Of a DNA stretch of 64,000 bases, positions 28,664 through 37,625 are shown piece by piece; the stretch's first letter is position 1; every line of letters begins with the position of its first letter. The stretch is from DASYPQ01 sp046155895 (GTDB lineage: Bacteria > Planctomycetota > UBA1135 > GCA-002686595). The DNA lies in contig JBJXFB010000059.1 of assembly GCA_046155895.1 (NCBI GenBank), positions 19,853-83,852 of the forward strand, written 5' to 3'. The notes below the pieces were generated by a model. The model did no database searches, had not been told where the DNA came from, and saw nothing but the letters and a program-made list of their open reading frames with translations. The translations under genes were made by a program, and so were the position numbers.

Positions 28664-30085
28664 ATGACCCTGACCTTCCACAACACCCTCACGAAGCGCA
28701 AGGAGCCCTTCCGAACGCTCGAGCCGGGGATCGTGCGCATGTACAACTGCGGTCCGACCGTCTACGGCCGCGCGCACATCGGGAATTTCCGGACCTACCT
28801 CTTCGCCGACGTCCTGCGGCGCTGGCTCGAATACCGCGAGTTCGAGGTGCGCCAGGTCATGAACATCACCGACGTCGGCCACCTGACCGACGACGCGGAC
28901 GACGGGGAGGACAAGATGGAGGTCCAGGCGCGCAAGGAGGGCCGCGATCCCTGGCAGATCAGCCGAACCCACACCGAGGTCTTCCTGGCCGACGTGGCGG
29001 AGTTCGGGATGCGGCCCGCGCGCCTCTACCCGCGCGCGAGCGCACACATCCCCGAGATGATCGCCATCATCGAGAGCCTCGTCGAGAAGGGCTACGCCTA
29101 CCAGGTCGGCGGCGATGTGTACTTCGAGGTTTCGAAGTTCCCCGCCTACGGAAGGCTCTCCGGGAACAAGGTCGCCGACCTCGACGCCGGCTCGCGCATC
29201 GAGGTGCGCGAGGAGAAGCGGCACCCGGCGGACTTCGCGCTCTGGAAGAGCGACCCGCGCCACGTCATGAAGTGGAAGACGCACTTCGGCCCGGACGGCT
29301 TCCCGGGCTGGCACATCGAGTGCTCCGCGATGGCGATGAAGCACCTCGGCGATCAGATCGACATCCACACGGGCGGGGAGGACAACATCTTCCCGCACCA
29401 CGAGTGCGAGATCGCGCAGAGCGAGGCCTTCACCGGCAAGCCCTTCTCGGGCTTCTGGATGCACTCGAAGTTCCTCCAGGTCGACGGCGGGAAGATGAGC
29501 AAGAGCCTCGGAAACGTCTACAGCCTCGACGACGTGAAGAAGAAGGGCTTCAGCGTGCGGGCGCTGCGCTTCTGCCTGATCCGCGGGCACTACCGCCAGC
29601 CGCTGAACTTCACGTGGGAGATCATGAAGGAGGCGACCTCCGCCCTCGAGAACCTCGACGACCTCGTCAAGCGGCTGCGGCGCGCCGCGGGCGGCCACGG
29701 CGCCGCGCCGAGCTCCGACGACGGCCTCGAGGAGGTCGCGGACGCGCGCGACGAGTTCGAGACCGCGATGGACGACGACCTGAACGTCCCGCGCGCGATC
29801 GGGGCGCTCTTCAAGCTGCGCACGGCGGCGCTCGAGGAGCGATTGGGCGCCTCGGCCGCGTCGCAGGCGCTGCAGTTCGTCGGCAAGGCGAACAGCGTCC
29901 TCGGCGTGATCCGGATGGAGGAGGAGAGCCTCCACGGGGACGTCGAGTCGCGGATCGCCGCGCGCGAGGACGCGCGCAAGCGCAGGGACTTCGCCGAATC
30001 CGACCGGATCCGCGACGAGCTGCTCGCGCAGGGAATCGTGCTCGAGGACACGCCCAAGGGCGTGGTCTGGAAGCGGAGATCCTGA
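28664..30085 (+). CDS. cysS: Cysteinyl-tRNA synthetase
   Basis: A 473-residue class I synthetase that charges tRNA-Cys. The HIGH signature appears as RAHIGNF, the second signature as KMSKSLGN. The zinc-binding residues are visible as NCGPTVYG, ECSAMAMKHLG and FPHHECE. Length and domain order are standard, including the C-terminal DALR and anticodon-binding region. The ATG at 28664 gives the canonical N-terminus (LTFHNTLTKRKEPF); a GTG/ATG further upstream would only add unrelated residues. It converges on the peroxiredoxin gene, leaving one base between the two stops. Confidence 0.96.
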   Translation: MTLTFHNTLTKRKEPFRTLEPGIVRMYNCGPTVYGRAHIGNFRTYLFADVLRRWLEYREFEVRQVMNITDVGHLTDDADDGEDKMEVQARKEGRDPWQISRTHTEVFLADVAEFGMRPARLYPRASAHIPEMIAIIESLVEKGYAYQVGGDVYFEVSKFPAYGRLSGNKVADLDAGSRIEVREEKRHPADFALWKSDPRHVMKWKTHFGPDGFPGWHIECSAMAMKHLGDQIDIHTGGEDNIFPHHECEIAQSEAFTGKPFSGFWMHSKFLQVDGGKMSKSLGNVYSLDDVKKKGFSVRALRFCLIRGHYRQPLNFTWEIMKEATSALENLDDLVKRLRRAAGGHGAAPSSDDGLEEVADARDEFETAMDDDLNVPRAIGALFKLRTAALEERLGASAASQALQFVGKANSVLGVIRMEEESLHGDVESRIAAREDARKRRDFAESDRIRDELLAQGIVLEDTPKGVVWKRRS

Positions 30086-30086
30086 C

Positions 30087-30524
30087 TCAGACGGTCGGCA
30101 GCAGCGCCGCGGCTTGACCGGCCGCGTCCTTCGTGTCGATCGCCTGCTCGATCTTGCCGTCGGCGCCGATCACGTACGTGAAGCGCTTGGCGTACTTGTC
30201 CTTCCGATCCTCGGCCGCTCCGTACGCCATGCCGGCCTTGCGCTCGGGATCCGAGAGCAGCCGGAACGTGTAGCTGAACTTCTCCGCGAACGCGCGGTTC
30301 TCCTCCACGCTGTCGAAGGAGATGCCGAGGATCACGACGCCTTTCGCCTCGTAGTCGCGGATTCGATCACGGAACCCGCAGCCCTGCTTCGTTCACCCCG
30401 GCGTGTCGGCCTTGGGGTAGAACCACAGCACGACGCGCTTCCCGCGCAAGCCGGAGAGCTTCACGGTGCCGCCGAGGTGGTCCTTGAGCTCGAAATCGGG
30501 GGCTACGTTGCCGGGCTTGAGCAT
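30087..30524 (-). CDS. bcp: Selenocysteine-containing BCP-type peroxiredoxin (in-frame TGA)
   Basis: A 145-residue thioredoxin-fold peroxidase of the BCP/PrxQ group, which reduces peroxides. The frame runs MLKPGNVAPDFELKDHLGG to PKADTPG, meets TGA at 30393-30395 (codon 44), then continues TKQGCGFRDRIRDYEAKG to the normal C-terminus. The family motif is TPGCTKQACGFRD, so TGA sits exactly at the peroxidatic cysteine; the resolving Cys49 is kept at the usual five-residue spacing. A hairpin suited to SECIS function follows. Reading TGA as selenocysteine explains all of this without any frameshift. It is the last gene of nusA-infB-rbfA. A point mutation or sequencing error is the alternative, but would have to hit precisely the catalytic codon. 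Confidence 0.87.
30357..30379 (-). promoter_or_regulatory. Candidate bacterial SECIS hairpin of the peroxiredoxin gene
   Basis: On the coding strand the hairpin begins 14 nucleotides after the TGA. Arms GCGGGTTC and GAATCCGC form eight base pairs including one G-U wobble, with a seven-base loop CGTGATC. The apical loop begins at nucleotide +22 after the TGA and has G as its second base. Known bacterial SECIS elements have the loop about 16-37 bases after UGA and a G in the first two loop positions. Confidence 0.75.
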
Positions 30525-30571
30525 GGGGCGTCGTCCTTTCCTGAAGAGCTCGCCGAGGATGTAACGGAGCA

Positions 30572-30964
30572 TTACGCGGGTGTCTCCGGCGCGTCGACAT
30601 CCGGATTGATCGTGCGGTCGCGCGCGCGCGCCTCTCGGATCAGCTTGTCGATCTCGTCCGCGCGCTCCATCGAATCGTCGTAGGTCCACTTCAAGTGCGG
30701 CATGCGACGCATCTGGAGGACGCGGCCGATCTGGCGCTGCAGGAACCCGCTCGCGCTGTCGAGCATGTGCGCGGCGTTGCTCTTGTCGCCCTCGCTGCCG
30801 AGGACCGAGTAGTAGATCCGGCCGCTGGAGAGGTCCGGGGAGAGCTTCACCCGCGTGACCGTGATGAAACTCGCCCGAGGGTCGTTCACCTCGAACTGGA
30901 GGCACAGGGCCGCGCGTTCCTGGATGCGCGACTCGAGCTTGGCGATCGTCCGCGGATTCGCCAG
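30572..30964 (-). CDS. rbfA: Ribosome-binding factor A, CTG start
   Basis: 130 residues of RbfA, a KH-fold protein needed for late 30S assembly and 16S 5'-end processing. The core FEVNDPRASFITVTRVKLSPDL is typical. The family N-terminus, MANPRT, is present when reading starts from CTG at 30964 (xANPRTIAKLESRI). No ATG, GTG or TTG lies in frame at that position, while GAGGTG stands five bases upstream inside the last infB codons. A GTG at 30889 would remove the first 25 conserved residues. I therefore call a CTG start, coupled to the infB stop, which lies only a few bases upstream. It is followed after 47 bases by the peroxiredoxin gene. Confidence 0.87.
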   Translation of the reverse strand: MANPRTIAKLESRIQERAALCLQFEVNDPRASFITVTRVKLSPDLSSGRIYYSVLGSEGDKSNAAHMLDSASGFLQRQIGRVLQMRRMPHLKWTYDDSMERADEIDKLIREARARDRTINPDVDAPETPA

Positions 30965-30966
30965 GA

Positions 30967-33717
30967 CTACACCTCGGCCTTGTCGCCGAGCGTGCGCTTG
31001 ACCTTGGTCACGCGGTAGGCCTCGAGCACGTCCTTCGGCTGCACGTCCTGGAAGTCGCGCAGGACGATGCCGCAGTCGAAGCCCTCGCGGACCTCCTTGG
31101 CGTCGTCCTTCTCGCGTCGGAGCGAAGCGAGCGGACCGTTGTGGATGAGCTTGCCCTCCCGCAGGACGCGCACGCGGCTGTCGCGGAAGATCGAGCCGTC
31201 CGTCACGTGCGACCCGGCGATCAGGCCGACCTTGCTCGACTTGAAGATGGCGCGGATCTCGACGTGTCCCGTGACCTCCTCGACGATCTCGGGGGCCAGC
31301 AGGCCTTCCATGAGGTCGCGGACGTCGTCGAGGACCACGTAGAGCACTTCGTAGTGCTTGATCGGGACGCCACCGCGCTCGGCGGCTTCGCGTGCCTTGT
31401 CGTTGACACCCGTGTGGAACGCGATGACCGTGGCGTTCGAGCTCGTGGCCAGGAGCACGTCGCTCTCGGTGACCGCTCCGACGCCGGCGTGGAGGACGCG
31501 GACCTCGACTTCCTCGTGCTTGAGCTCCGAGAGCGCCGAGCGCAGGACCTCGACCGAGCCCTGGACGTCGGCGCGCACGATCAGGTTGATCGTCTGCCGC
31601 GCGTCGTCGGCGACGGCCTTCATGAGCATCTCGGACGTGACCGTGCGCCGCTCCGTCAGGGACGTCGCGCGGTTCTTCCGCTCGCGCTCCTCGGCGACTT
31701 CCTTCGCCTGCGCCAGGTCTCCGACCACGTAGAAGGCCGAGCCGACGCCCGGCAGCGCGGACAGGCCCGAGACTTCGACTGGCATCGACGGCGTCGCGCT
31801 CTCGACGATCTGGCCGTGGTCGTCGTGCATCGAGCGGACCTTGCCGTAGCCTTCGCCCGCCAGGATCACGTCCCCGCGGACGAGCGTTCCGTCCTGCACG
31901 AGGAGGTGCGCGACGATGCCCTTGCCCTGCTGGATCTCGGCCTCGAGGACGACGCCGGAGGCGGGACCCTCGAAGTGGGCGCGCAGCTCGAGGACTTCGC
32001 TCTCGAGGAACACGCGCTCGAGGAGCTCCTGGATGCCGGTGCCCTTGGTCGCGCTGACCTCGAGCATCGCCGTGTCTCCGCCCCAGGCCTCCGAGACGAG
32101 CCCCATGCGGCCGAGCGCCTCGATGGCGCGCTTGGGATTCGCCTCGGCCTTGTCGATCTTCGTCAGCGCGACGATGACGGGCGTCTTGGCCGCGCGGGCG
32201 TGCGCGAGCGCCTCCTCGGTCTGCGGCTTCGGGCCGTCGTCCGCGGCGACGACCAGGACGACGACGTCGACGGCTTCCGCGCCCCGCGCGCGCATGGCCG
32301 TGAAGGCCGCGTGGCCGGGCGTGTCGATGATCGTCAGCGGGTGTCCCTGCGCGGTCGTGACCCGGTAGGCGCCGATGTGCTGCGTGATGCCGCCGGATTC
32401 GTCCTCGACCAGCGTCGAGCGGCGGATCGCGTCGATCAAGGTCGTCTTGCCGTGGTCCACGTGGCCGAGGAAGGCGACGGTCGGCGGGCGGGGGAGGAGA
32501 TGCCCCTCTTCGACGTCGGTGCGCTTCTTCTTCAGCTCGCCGATCAGCGTCTCCTCGGCGGCCAGCTGGGTCGAGACGACGAGCTCCACACCAAATTCCT
32601 GCCCGAGGAGGACGGCCGTGTCCTCGTCGATCAGGGCGTTGATGTTGAGCTTCATCATGTCCATCCCGAGATTGCGGATGGCGCAGGTCATCAGCTCGCC
32701 GGACTTGACCGACAGGGCCTCGGCCAGCTTCTTGACCGTGATCGGCATGTCGATCGCGACCTTGCCGCCCGAGTGGGGGGAGGATGAGGCGTCCTGGATC
32801 CGGCCCCCGCGCTGCGGACGTCCGGTCGGCGCGCCCGCCGGACCCGGCGTGCGCCGGCGGAGGAAGCGCCCCGCTTCGCGCTCGCGCAGCTGCCCCGCGG
32901 TGAGCTGCTCGCGGGCGCCGCGGTCGCCGCGCAGGAGCGCGCGCTTCTTGTCGTGCGCCAGCGTGGGCATGACCTGGGGAGCGACGTCGTCCTTCGAGCG
33001 GATCCGGCGCGATTCGGGCTTCTTCGGCTGCGCGGACTGGATCTTCGTGAGGTCGATGAAGCCGACGACCTTCCCCTGGCGCTTGGGCAGCTTGGACTCG
33101 GCGGGGGGATGCTTCGCGCTGGCGGCGAGCGGGGCCGGCGCCTCGGCCGGCGCGGAAACCGGTTCAGGCGCTGGGCGCGTGGACGTCGGGCCCTTGGCCG
33201 GCGTCAGCTCCGGCTCGGCGATCTCGGCTTCCTCGGAGACTTCCTCTTCCGTCGGCGGGGGAGGGGAAACCTCCGCGCGAACTCGCTCGACGACGGGTTC
33301 CGGCTCGGGCTCGACCTGGAGCCGGGCGGGTTCCTCTTCCGGCTCCAGCTCCGGGACCGTCACGGGCTCCGCGACCTTCGCGGCTCGCTTCGGCTTCTCT
33401 TCCCTCGGCTCGGGAGCTCGCGGAGCCGGGGCCGCCGGAGGCTCGACTTCCTCTCCGCCGACGACCTCTCCGAGCTTCTTCTTCTTGCGCTTGACGACGA
33501 GCCCGATGCCGGACTGCTCGACCGTGCCCTTCAGGGACTCCGGGATGAGGCCGTGCGCTTCGAGCGTGCCCTGGATCTGGAGGACCATGAAGTCGTCCAG
33601 CGCGGTCATGCGGCCCTTGATCTCGGTGAAGCCCATGTCGCGGAGCTTCTTGGCGAGGTCGTCGCCCGACATGCCATATTCCTTGGCGAGGTCGTAGATG
33701 CGTTTCTTCTGCGTCAA
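30967..33717 (-). CDS. infB: Translation initiation factor IF-2
   Basis: A 916-residue GTPase that places initiator tRNA on the 30S subunit. Residues 1-60 are the IF2-N domain (RIYDLAKEYGMSGDDLAKKL). Residues of about 85-330 are a charged, Pro/Glu/Ala-rich linker. A second IF2-N follows, then the G domain with GHVDHGKTT and DTPGHAAF. The G4 motif reads TKID instead of NKID, an uncommon change at the guanine-reading site. Domains II, III and the C-terminal fMet-tRNA domain follow in normal order. It lies between nusA (39-base gap) and rbfA (stop next to the start), the classical operon order. Confidence 0.96.
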   Translation of the reverse strand: MTQKKRIYDLAKEYGMSGDDLAKKLRDMGFTEIKGRMTALDDFMVLQIQGTLEAHGLIPESLKGTVEQSGIGLVVKRKKKKLGEVVGGEEVEPPAAPAPRAPEPREEKPKRAAKVAEPVTVPELEPEEEPARLQVEPEPEPVVERVRAEVSPPPPTEEEVSEEAEIAEPELTPAKGPTSTRPAPEPVSAPAEAPAPLAASAKHPPAESKLPKRQGKVVGFIDLTKIQSAQPKKPESRRIRSKDDVAPQVMPTLAHDKKRALLRGDRGAREQLTAGQLREREAGRFLRRRTPGPAGAPTGRPQRGGRIQDASSSPHSGGKVAIDMPITVKKLAEALSVKSGELMTCAIRNLGMDMMKLNINALIDEDTAVLLGQEFGVELVVSTQLAAEETLIGELKKKRTDVEEGHLLPRPPTVAFLGHVDHGKTTLIDAIRRSTLVEDESGGITQHIGAYRVTTAQGHPLTIIDTPGHAAFTAMRARGAEAVDVVVLVVAADDGPKPQTEEALAHARAAKTPVIVALTKIDKAEANPKRAIEALGRMGLVSEAWGGDTAMLEVSATKGTGIQELLERVFLESEVLELRAHFEGPASGVVLEAEIQQGKGIVAHLLVQDGTLVRGDVILAGEGYGKVRSMHDDHGQIVESATPSMPVEVSGLSALPGVGSAFYVVGDLAQAKEVAEERERKNRATSLTERRTVTSEMLMKAVADDARQTINLIVRADVQGSVEVLRSALSELKHEEVEVRVLHAGVGAVTESDVLLATSSNATVIAFHTGVNDKAREAAERGGVPIKHYEVLYVVLDDVRDLMEGLLAPEIVEEVTGHVEIRAIFKSSKVGLIAGSHVTDGSIFRDSRVRVLREGKLIHNGPLASLRREKDDAKEVREGFDCGIVLRDFQDVQPKDVLEAYRVTKVKRTLGDKAEV

Positions 33718-33756
33718 GCGGTTCGGCCGTGCTTCCTGTTCTCTCCGGGATGTCGA

Positions 33757-34890
33757 TCAGTTGCGGGCGCCGGCGTCGCCGCCGGCACCCTTGCTCATGG
33801 CGGCGGGCTCGCCCGCGTCGCCCGCTCCCTCGTCCGATTCGGACTCGGGCTCCGCGCCGCCGGCGCCTTCCTCGGCTGCGCCGGGGTCCGCGTGACCGCT
33901 GCCGTCCGCCGATGGCCCGCCGGGTCCGGCCATCTCGGCCTCGAACTCCCCGCGCGTCTTGATGTCGATGTCCCAGCCGCACAGTTTGCTCGCCAGGCGC
34001 ACGTTCTGGCCCTTCTTGCCGATGGCGAGCGACTGCTGGTCCTCGTCGACGATCACGACGGCCGAGTGCGTGTCCACGTCGGGATAGATGTTGTCGAGGT
34101 GGATCGTGGCCGGCTTGAGGCCGTTCATGATCAGCGTTTCGAGCGAATCGCTCCACTTGATGATGTCGATCCGTTCGCCGCGCAGCTCGTCGATGACGGC
34201 CTTGATGCGCGAGCCGCGGACGCCCACGCAGGCGCCGATGCAGTCGATCTTCGGATCCTGGCTCAAGACCGCCATCTTCGTGCGGTAGCCCGGCTCGCGG
34301 ACCACGCGCTTGATCTCGATGATCCCGTCGGCGATCTCGGGCACCTCGAGCTCGAAGAGCCGCCGGACGAGGTCGGGGTGGGTGCGGCTGACGAGGATCC
34401 GGACCCTCGATCCGTCCTTGCGCACCTCGACGATGATCGCGCGGATGCGGTCGCCGGGATTGAAGACCTCGCCGCGGACGCGGTCCTCCTTGCCGAGGTG
34501 GGCCTCGACCTTGCCGAGGTTCACGACGAGGAAGTCGCCCTCGAAGCGCTGGACGACGCCGTTCACCAGCTGCCCGACGCGCGTTTCGTACTCCTCGAAG
34601 AGCACGTCGCGCTCGGCCTCGCGCAGGCGCTGGAGCAGGCCCTGCTTGACCGCTTGCGCCGCGATCCGGCCGAGCTCCTGCATGTCGAACTCGTACTCCT
34701 CCTCGGCGTCCTCCATGGTGATCTCGCCGCTCTGGCGATCGATCCGCACGACGAGGTCCTCGCCGACACCCAAGCGCTTGCGTACCCCCGCCGCCAAGGC
34801 CTCCTCGAGTCCCCGGAAGATCACTTCCTTGGGGATGTCCTTGTCGCGGTGGATGACATCGATCATCCTCAGCACGTCGTCAGGGTTCAT
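33757..34890 (-). CDS. nusA: Transcription termination/antitermination factor NusA
   Basis: 377 residues. Domain order is the NusA N-terminal RNA-polymerase-binding domain (residues 1-125, MNPDDVLRMIDVIHRDKDI), S1 (LVNGVVQRFEGDFLVVNLGK), KH1 (IGACVGVRGSRIKAVIDELR) and KH2 (IGKKGQNVRLASKLCGWDID). It ends in an acidic, Gly-rich, low-complexity tail of about 60 residues. It lacks the C-terminal AR repeats of E. coli NusA, as in many bacteria. The ATG at 34890 is used; a start upstream would add an Arg-rich piece. It is the first gene of the nusA-infB-rbfA-peroxiredoxin run. No rimP gene precedes it, which is unusual for this operon. Confidence 0.95.
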   Translation of the reverse strand: MNPDDVLRMIDVIHRDKDIPKEVIFRGLEEALAAGVRKRLGVGEDLVVRIDRQSGEITMEDAEEEYEFDMQELGRIAAQAVKQGLLQRLREAERDVLFEEYETRVGQLVNGVVQRFEGDFLVVNLGKVEAHLGKEDRVRGEVFNPGDRIRAIIVEVRKDGSRVRILVSRTHPDLVRRLFELEVPEIADGIIEIKRVVREPGYRTKMAVLSQDPKIDCIGACVGVRGSRIKAVIDELRGERIDIIKWSDSLETLIMNGLKPATIHLDNIYPDVDTHSAVVIVDEDQQSLAIGKKGQNVRLASKLCGWDIDIKTRGEFEAEMAGPGGPSADGSGHADPGAAEEGAGGAEPESESDEGAGDAGEPAAMSKGAGGDAGARN

Positions 34891-34983
34891 GGTGGGTGTG
34901 TCCAGGGATCTCCGTTCGGAAACGACGCGGCGTCGCATCCGGCCCGGGCTCTCCGTCTGGGCGTTGTCGTTTAAATATATGTT

Positions 34984-35006
34984 ATGAAGCGGTTTACCCG
35001 CTTCAT
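34984..35006. promoter_or_regulatory. Perfect 9-bp palindrome beside an AT-rich island upstream of nusA
   Basis: ATGAAGCGG and CCGCTTCAT form a perfect inverted repeat around TTTAC. Directly to the left lies TTTAAATATATGTTA, by far the most AT-rich stretch nearby and the best candidate -10 region for leftward nusA transcription (TATATT). The palindrome would cover the upstream part of such a promoter. There is no T-run, so a terminator is unlikely. An operator, or an RNA hairpin in a divergent leader, are the options. Confidence 0.5.
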
Positions 35007-35151
35007 AGTGGCGTCTCTCCGCACGGCTCGGGGCGTTCGCGGGCCCTTTCCCTGGCCAGAGAGGGGGGGAGAGTCTGAACTATGGCTCTCGGCGAGTCAA
35101 CGGACCGGTGCTCGCCCGCGAGCAACTCCCCGGCGCACGCTACCTTCCGTC

Positions 35152-37611
35152 ATGCTCCGGAATGCCCTCATCACCCTCGTGGCGCTGCCCTGCATCGCCG
35201 GCTTCGGCCGTGCGGCGCCGCAGCGTCCGGACGCGTCTCCCTCGCTCCGCGAACGGATTCTGCGTCTCTCCAGCGACGACGAGACCGCGGACGCCGAGCT
35301 GGAGGCGCTCGCGAGCCTGGCGGAGGAGGCTTCCCTCGCCGCGCTCGACGGCTTGAGCTCGGAGGCGCCGCTCGGCCGGAGGCGGCGAGCTCACCTCGTC
35401 TTCCGCGCGGGCGGCGAGCGCTCGATCGGGCCCGCCCTCGCCGCCCTCGCCGATCCCGATCCCGGGACGCGAGCGGAGCTCGTCGCCTTCCTCGGCCGGG
35501 GCGACCTCGGGGCGAGCGCACTCGCCGAGCGCGTCGCCGCGCTCTCCAGGCTCGCGCTCGCCGATCCGGAGATGTCCCTGCGGGCGGACTCGATCGAGCG
35601 CCTGGCGAGCTTCGAGCGCCCCGAATCGGCGGCGGCCCTCGACGCGATCCTCGACGAGCTCGAGAGTCCGCTGCGCGGATTCGCGGCGGCGCTGCTCGCC
35701 GATCGGCCGTCCGCGCGCGGCATCGTCGGGAGACGCGCACGCGCGGGCGCAGCCTCGGATCCCGAGATTCTCGGTCCCATGCTCGCGGCCTACGGGCGCT
35801 CTCTCGCGGAACGCCGCGACAGGTCCGGAGCGGCCGAGCTCCTCGCGGGCCGGCGGCATCCCGATCCGATCGTCCGCCGCGGGGCGCGCCTGGGTCTCGA
35901 CGCCTACCTGGCCCGCCTGATCACCGGAGGGGACGCCCTGCGCGCGTCGGCGGCGGTCGAGGAGCTCGAATCGATGGGCCTCGATCCCGCGGAAGGAGCG
36001 CTCCTGCGCGGGCGGCTCGCGCTGATGCTCGGCGTCGATCCGCTGGCAGCGTCGCGCGCCGTGGGCGTGATCCTGCACGAGACGGCCACCAGCACCGACC
36101 GCGAAGCGCGCTCGCTCCGCGCGACCGCACTGGCGATCGACGCCGCGGCGCGGATTGCCGCCTCGTCGACTCCCGAGCCGGCGCGCGAGGCGCGGGCGCC
36201 GCTCGCGGAAGCCGAGCGGCTCTTCGATGGCCTTCTCGCGGAGCGCCTCGACCGTACGAATGCCCGCCTCGCGCGCGAGCACGCCGCGTGGCTCCACCGC
36301 CGCGCGCAGTGCGAGCTCCTCGAGATCGTCCGCACGCTCGCCGAGAGCCCGGGGGAGGATCCCCTGGGCGCGCAGACGCCCGAACTCATCGCCCGCCTCG
36401 TCGAGTCAGGGAGGCGCGTGCATTCCCTGGAGCTCGAGGCGCAGCTCGCGCTGGCCCTGGCGGGAGCCAGCGGCACGGCCAGCCTCGACGCGCTCCTGGA
36501 GGACGAGCTCTCGCCCTCGCCGCTCTTCCTCGAGAACCCGCGCAGCACGGCGTGGCCCTCGCCGCGCGCGCTCTCGGTGCGCGCCGCGCTCGGGAGGATC
36601 CTCGCCAGCGTCGCGCGCGACGAGATGCCGGGTTTCGAGCCGCTCCCCGGGGTCGCCGCGGAGACGGCCGATCCGCTGCGGGATCCCGAGCGAGCCGACC
36701 GGCTCCGCCGAATCCTGTCGGCGCGCCTCGACGAGACCTCGCGGTCCTTCCTCGACCTGCGGGAGCGCCTGCGGCGCGAGATGGCGGGCAATCCCGCCGC
36801 GCCGTCGGCCGATGACGCCGAGCGGATCCAGGTCCTCAACCGGGAGTGGCTCGATCTCCTGGACGCCTCCCAGCGCGAGGGGAAAGGCGAGGCCCGCGCC
36901 GCGCTCGAGTCGCGGGCGCCGTCCATGCACGGGATGATGCTCGTCCGCGCCTTGCGCGAGGAAGGCCTCCCGGCGCGCGCGCGCGCCCTGGCGCTCGCGG
37001 TGAAGTCGGACCTCGAGAAGAGCGGCGACCTCAAGCGCTACTGGCTGATCGAGGCCGACATCGAGCTGGCCATCGGCTCGACCTGGGGCGACGAGGACGA
37101 TCCCGCCCGGGCGGAGATCGAGATCACGCGCGCCGTCGAGCGGCTGGAGACGATCGAGACGGCCTTGAAGGAGCGCGGGGCGTCGTTGCGCGACTTGGCG
37201 ACCGTGCGCGGGCTGCGGTCGAGCGCCCTGGTGGCCCTGGCGGTCAACGCGAACGTCAAGATGCGCAACCCCGAGCGCGCGCTGGCCTACTTCGAGCGCG
37301 CTTTCGAGCTCCGGCAGGACGAGTTCATGCGCGTGCTGCGTGCCTGCTACAGCGCCCGCTCCGGCCGCGGCGAGGAGGCGCGGACGATCCTGCGCGAGCT
37401 CACGCCCTCCCCGGCGAACCTGTACAACGTCGCGTGCACCTGGGCCCTGCTTGGGGAGGCCGAGCTCGCGCTCGACTGCCTGCGCAGGAACCTGGAGCTG
37501 AACCCGATGTCGGCCGGCGCGCGCAGGAAGCAGAACGAATGGGCCCGCCGGGATCCGGATCTCGAGTCCCTGCGGGAGGATCCGCGCTTCCTGGAGATCG
37601 TGGGGGAGTAG
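35152..37611 (+). CDS. Exported HEAT/TPR repeat protein
   Basis: An 819-residue protein with a signal peptide (MLRNALITLVALPCIAGFGRA). The N-terminal part, up to about residue 300, shows HEAT-like alpha repeats (SIGPALAALADPDPGTRAELV, RRHPDPIVRRGARLGL). The middle is helical and the last 150 residues are TPR-like (NPERALAYFERAFELRQDEF, GEAELALDCLRRNLELNPMS). No catalytic motif is seen, so it is probably a periplasmic scaffold or binding protein. The start is the ATG that opens the signal peptide; the frame is open for another 56 codons upstream, but those look non-coding and start inside the palindrome. It is divergent from nusA. Family not recognised. Confidence 0.75.
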   Translation: MLRNALITLVALPCIAGFGRAAPQRPDASPSLRERILRLSSDDETADAELEALASLAEEASLAALDGLSSEAPLGRRRRAHLVFRAGGERSIGPALAALADPDPGTRAELVAFLGRGDLGASALAERVAALSRLALADPEMSLRADSIERLASFERPESAAALDAILDELESPLRGFAAALLADRPSARGIVGRRARAGAASDPEILGPMLAAYGRSLAERRDRSGAAELLAGRRHPDPIVRRGARLGLDAYLARLITGGDALRASAAVEELESMGLDPAEGALLRGRLALMLGVDPLAASRAVGVILHETATSTDREARSLRATALAIDAAARIAASSTPEPAREARAPLAEAERLFDGLLAERLDRTNARLAREHAAWLHRRAQCELLEIVRTLAESPGEDPLGAQTPELIARLVESGRRVHSLELEAQLALALAGASGTASLDALLEDELSPSPLFLENPRSTAWPSPRALSVRAALGRILASVARDEMPGFEPLPGVAAETADPLRDPERADRLRRILSARLDETSRSFLDLRERLRREMAGNPAAPSADDAERIQVLNREWLDLLDASQREGKGEARAALESRAPSMHGMMLVRALREEGLPARARALALAVKSDLEKSGDLKRYWLIEADIELAIGSTWGDEDDPARAEIEITRAVERLETIETALKERGASLRDLATVRGLRSSALVALAVNANVKMRNPERALAYFERAFELRQDEFMRVLRACYSARSGRGEEARTILRELTPSPANLYNVACTWALLGEAELALDCLRRNLELNPMSAGARRKQNEWARRDPDLESLREDPRFLEIVGE

Positions 37612-37625
37612 CCTCGCGCTCCGGC

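Noticed and set aside
30087..30335. Peroxiredoxin as a truncated pseudogene
   Set aside because: Both sides of the TGA are fully conserved, and the TGA sits on the catalytic codon with a hairpin after it.
34984..35151. Extended N-terminus of the HEAT/TPR protein starting in the palindrome
   Set aside because: The signal peptide begins at 35152; the extension has non-coding composition.
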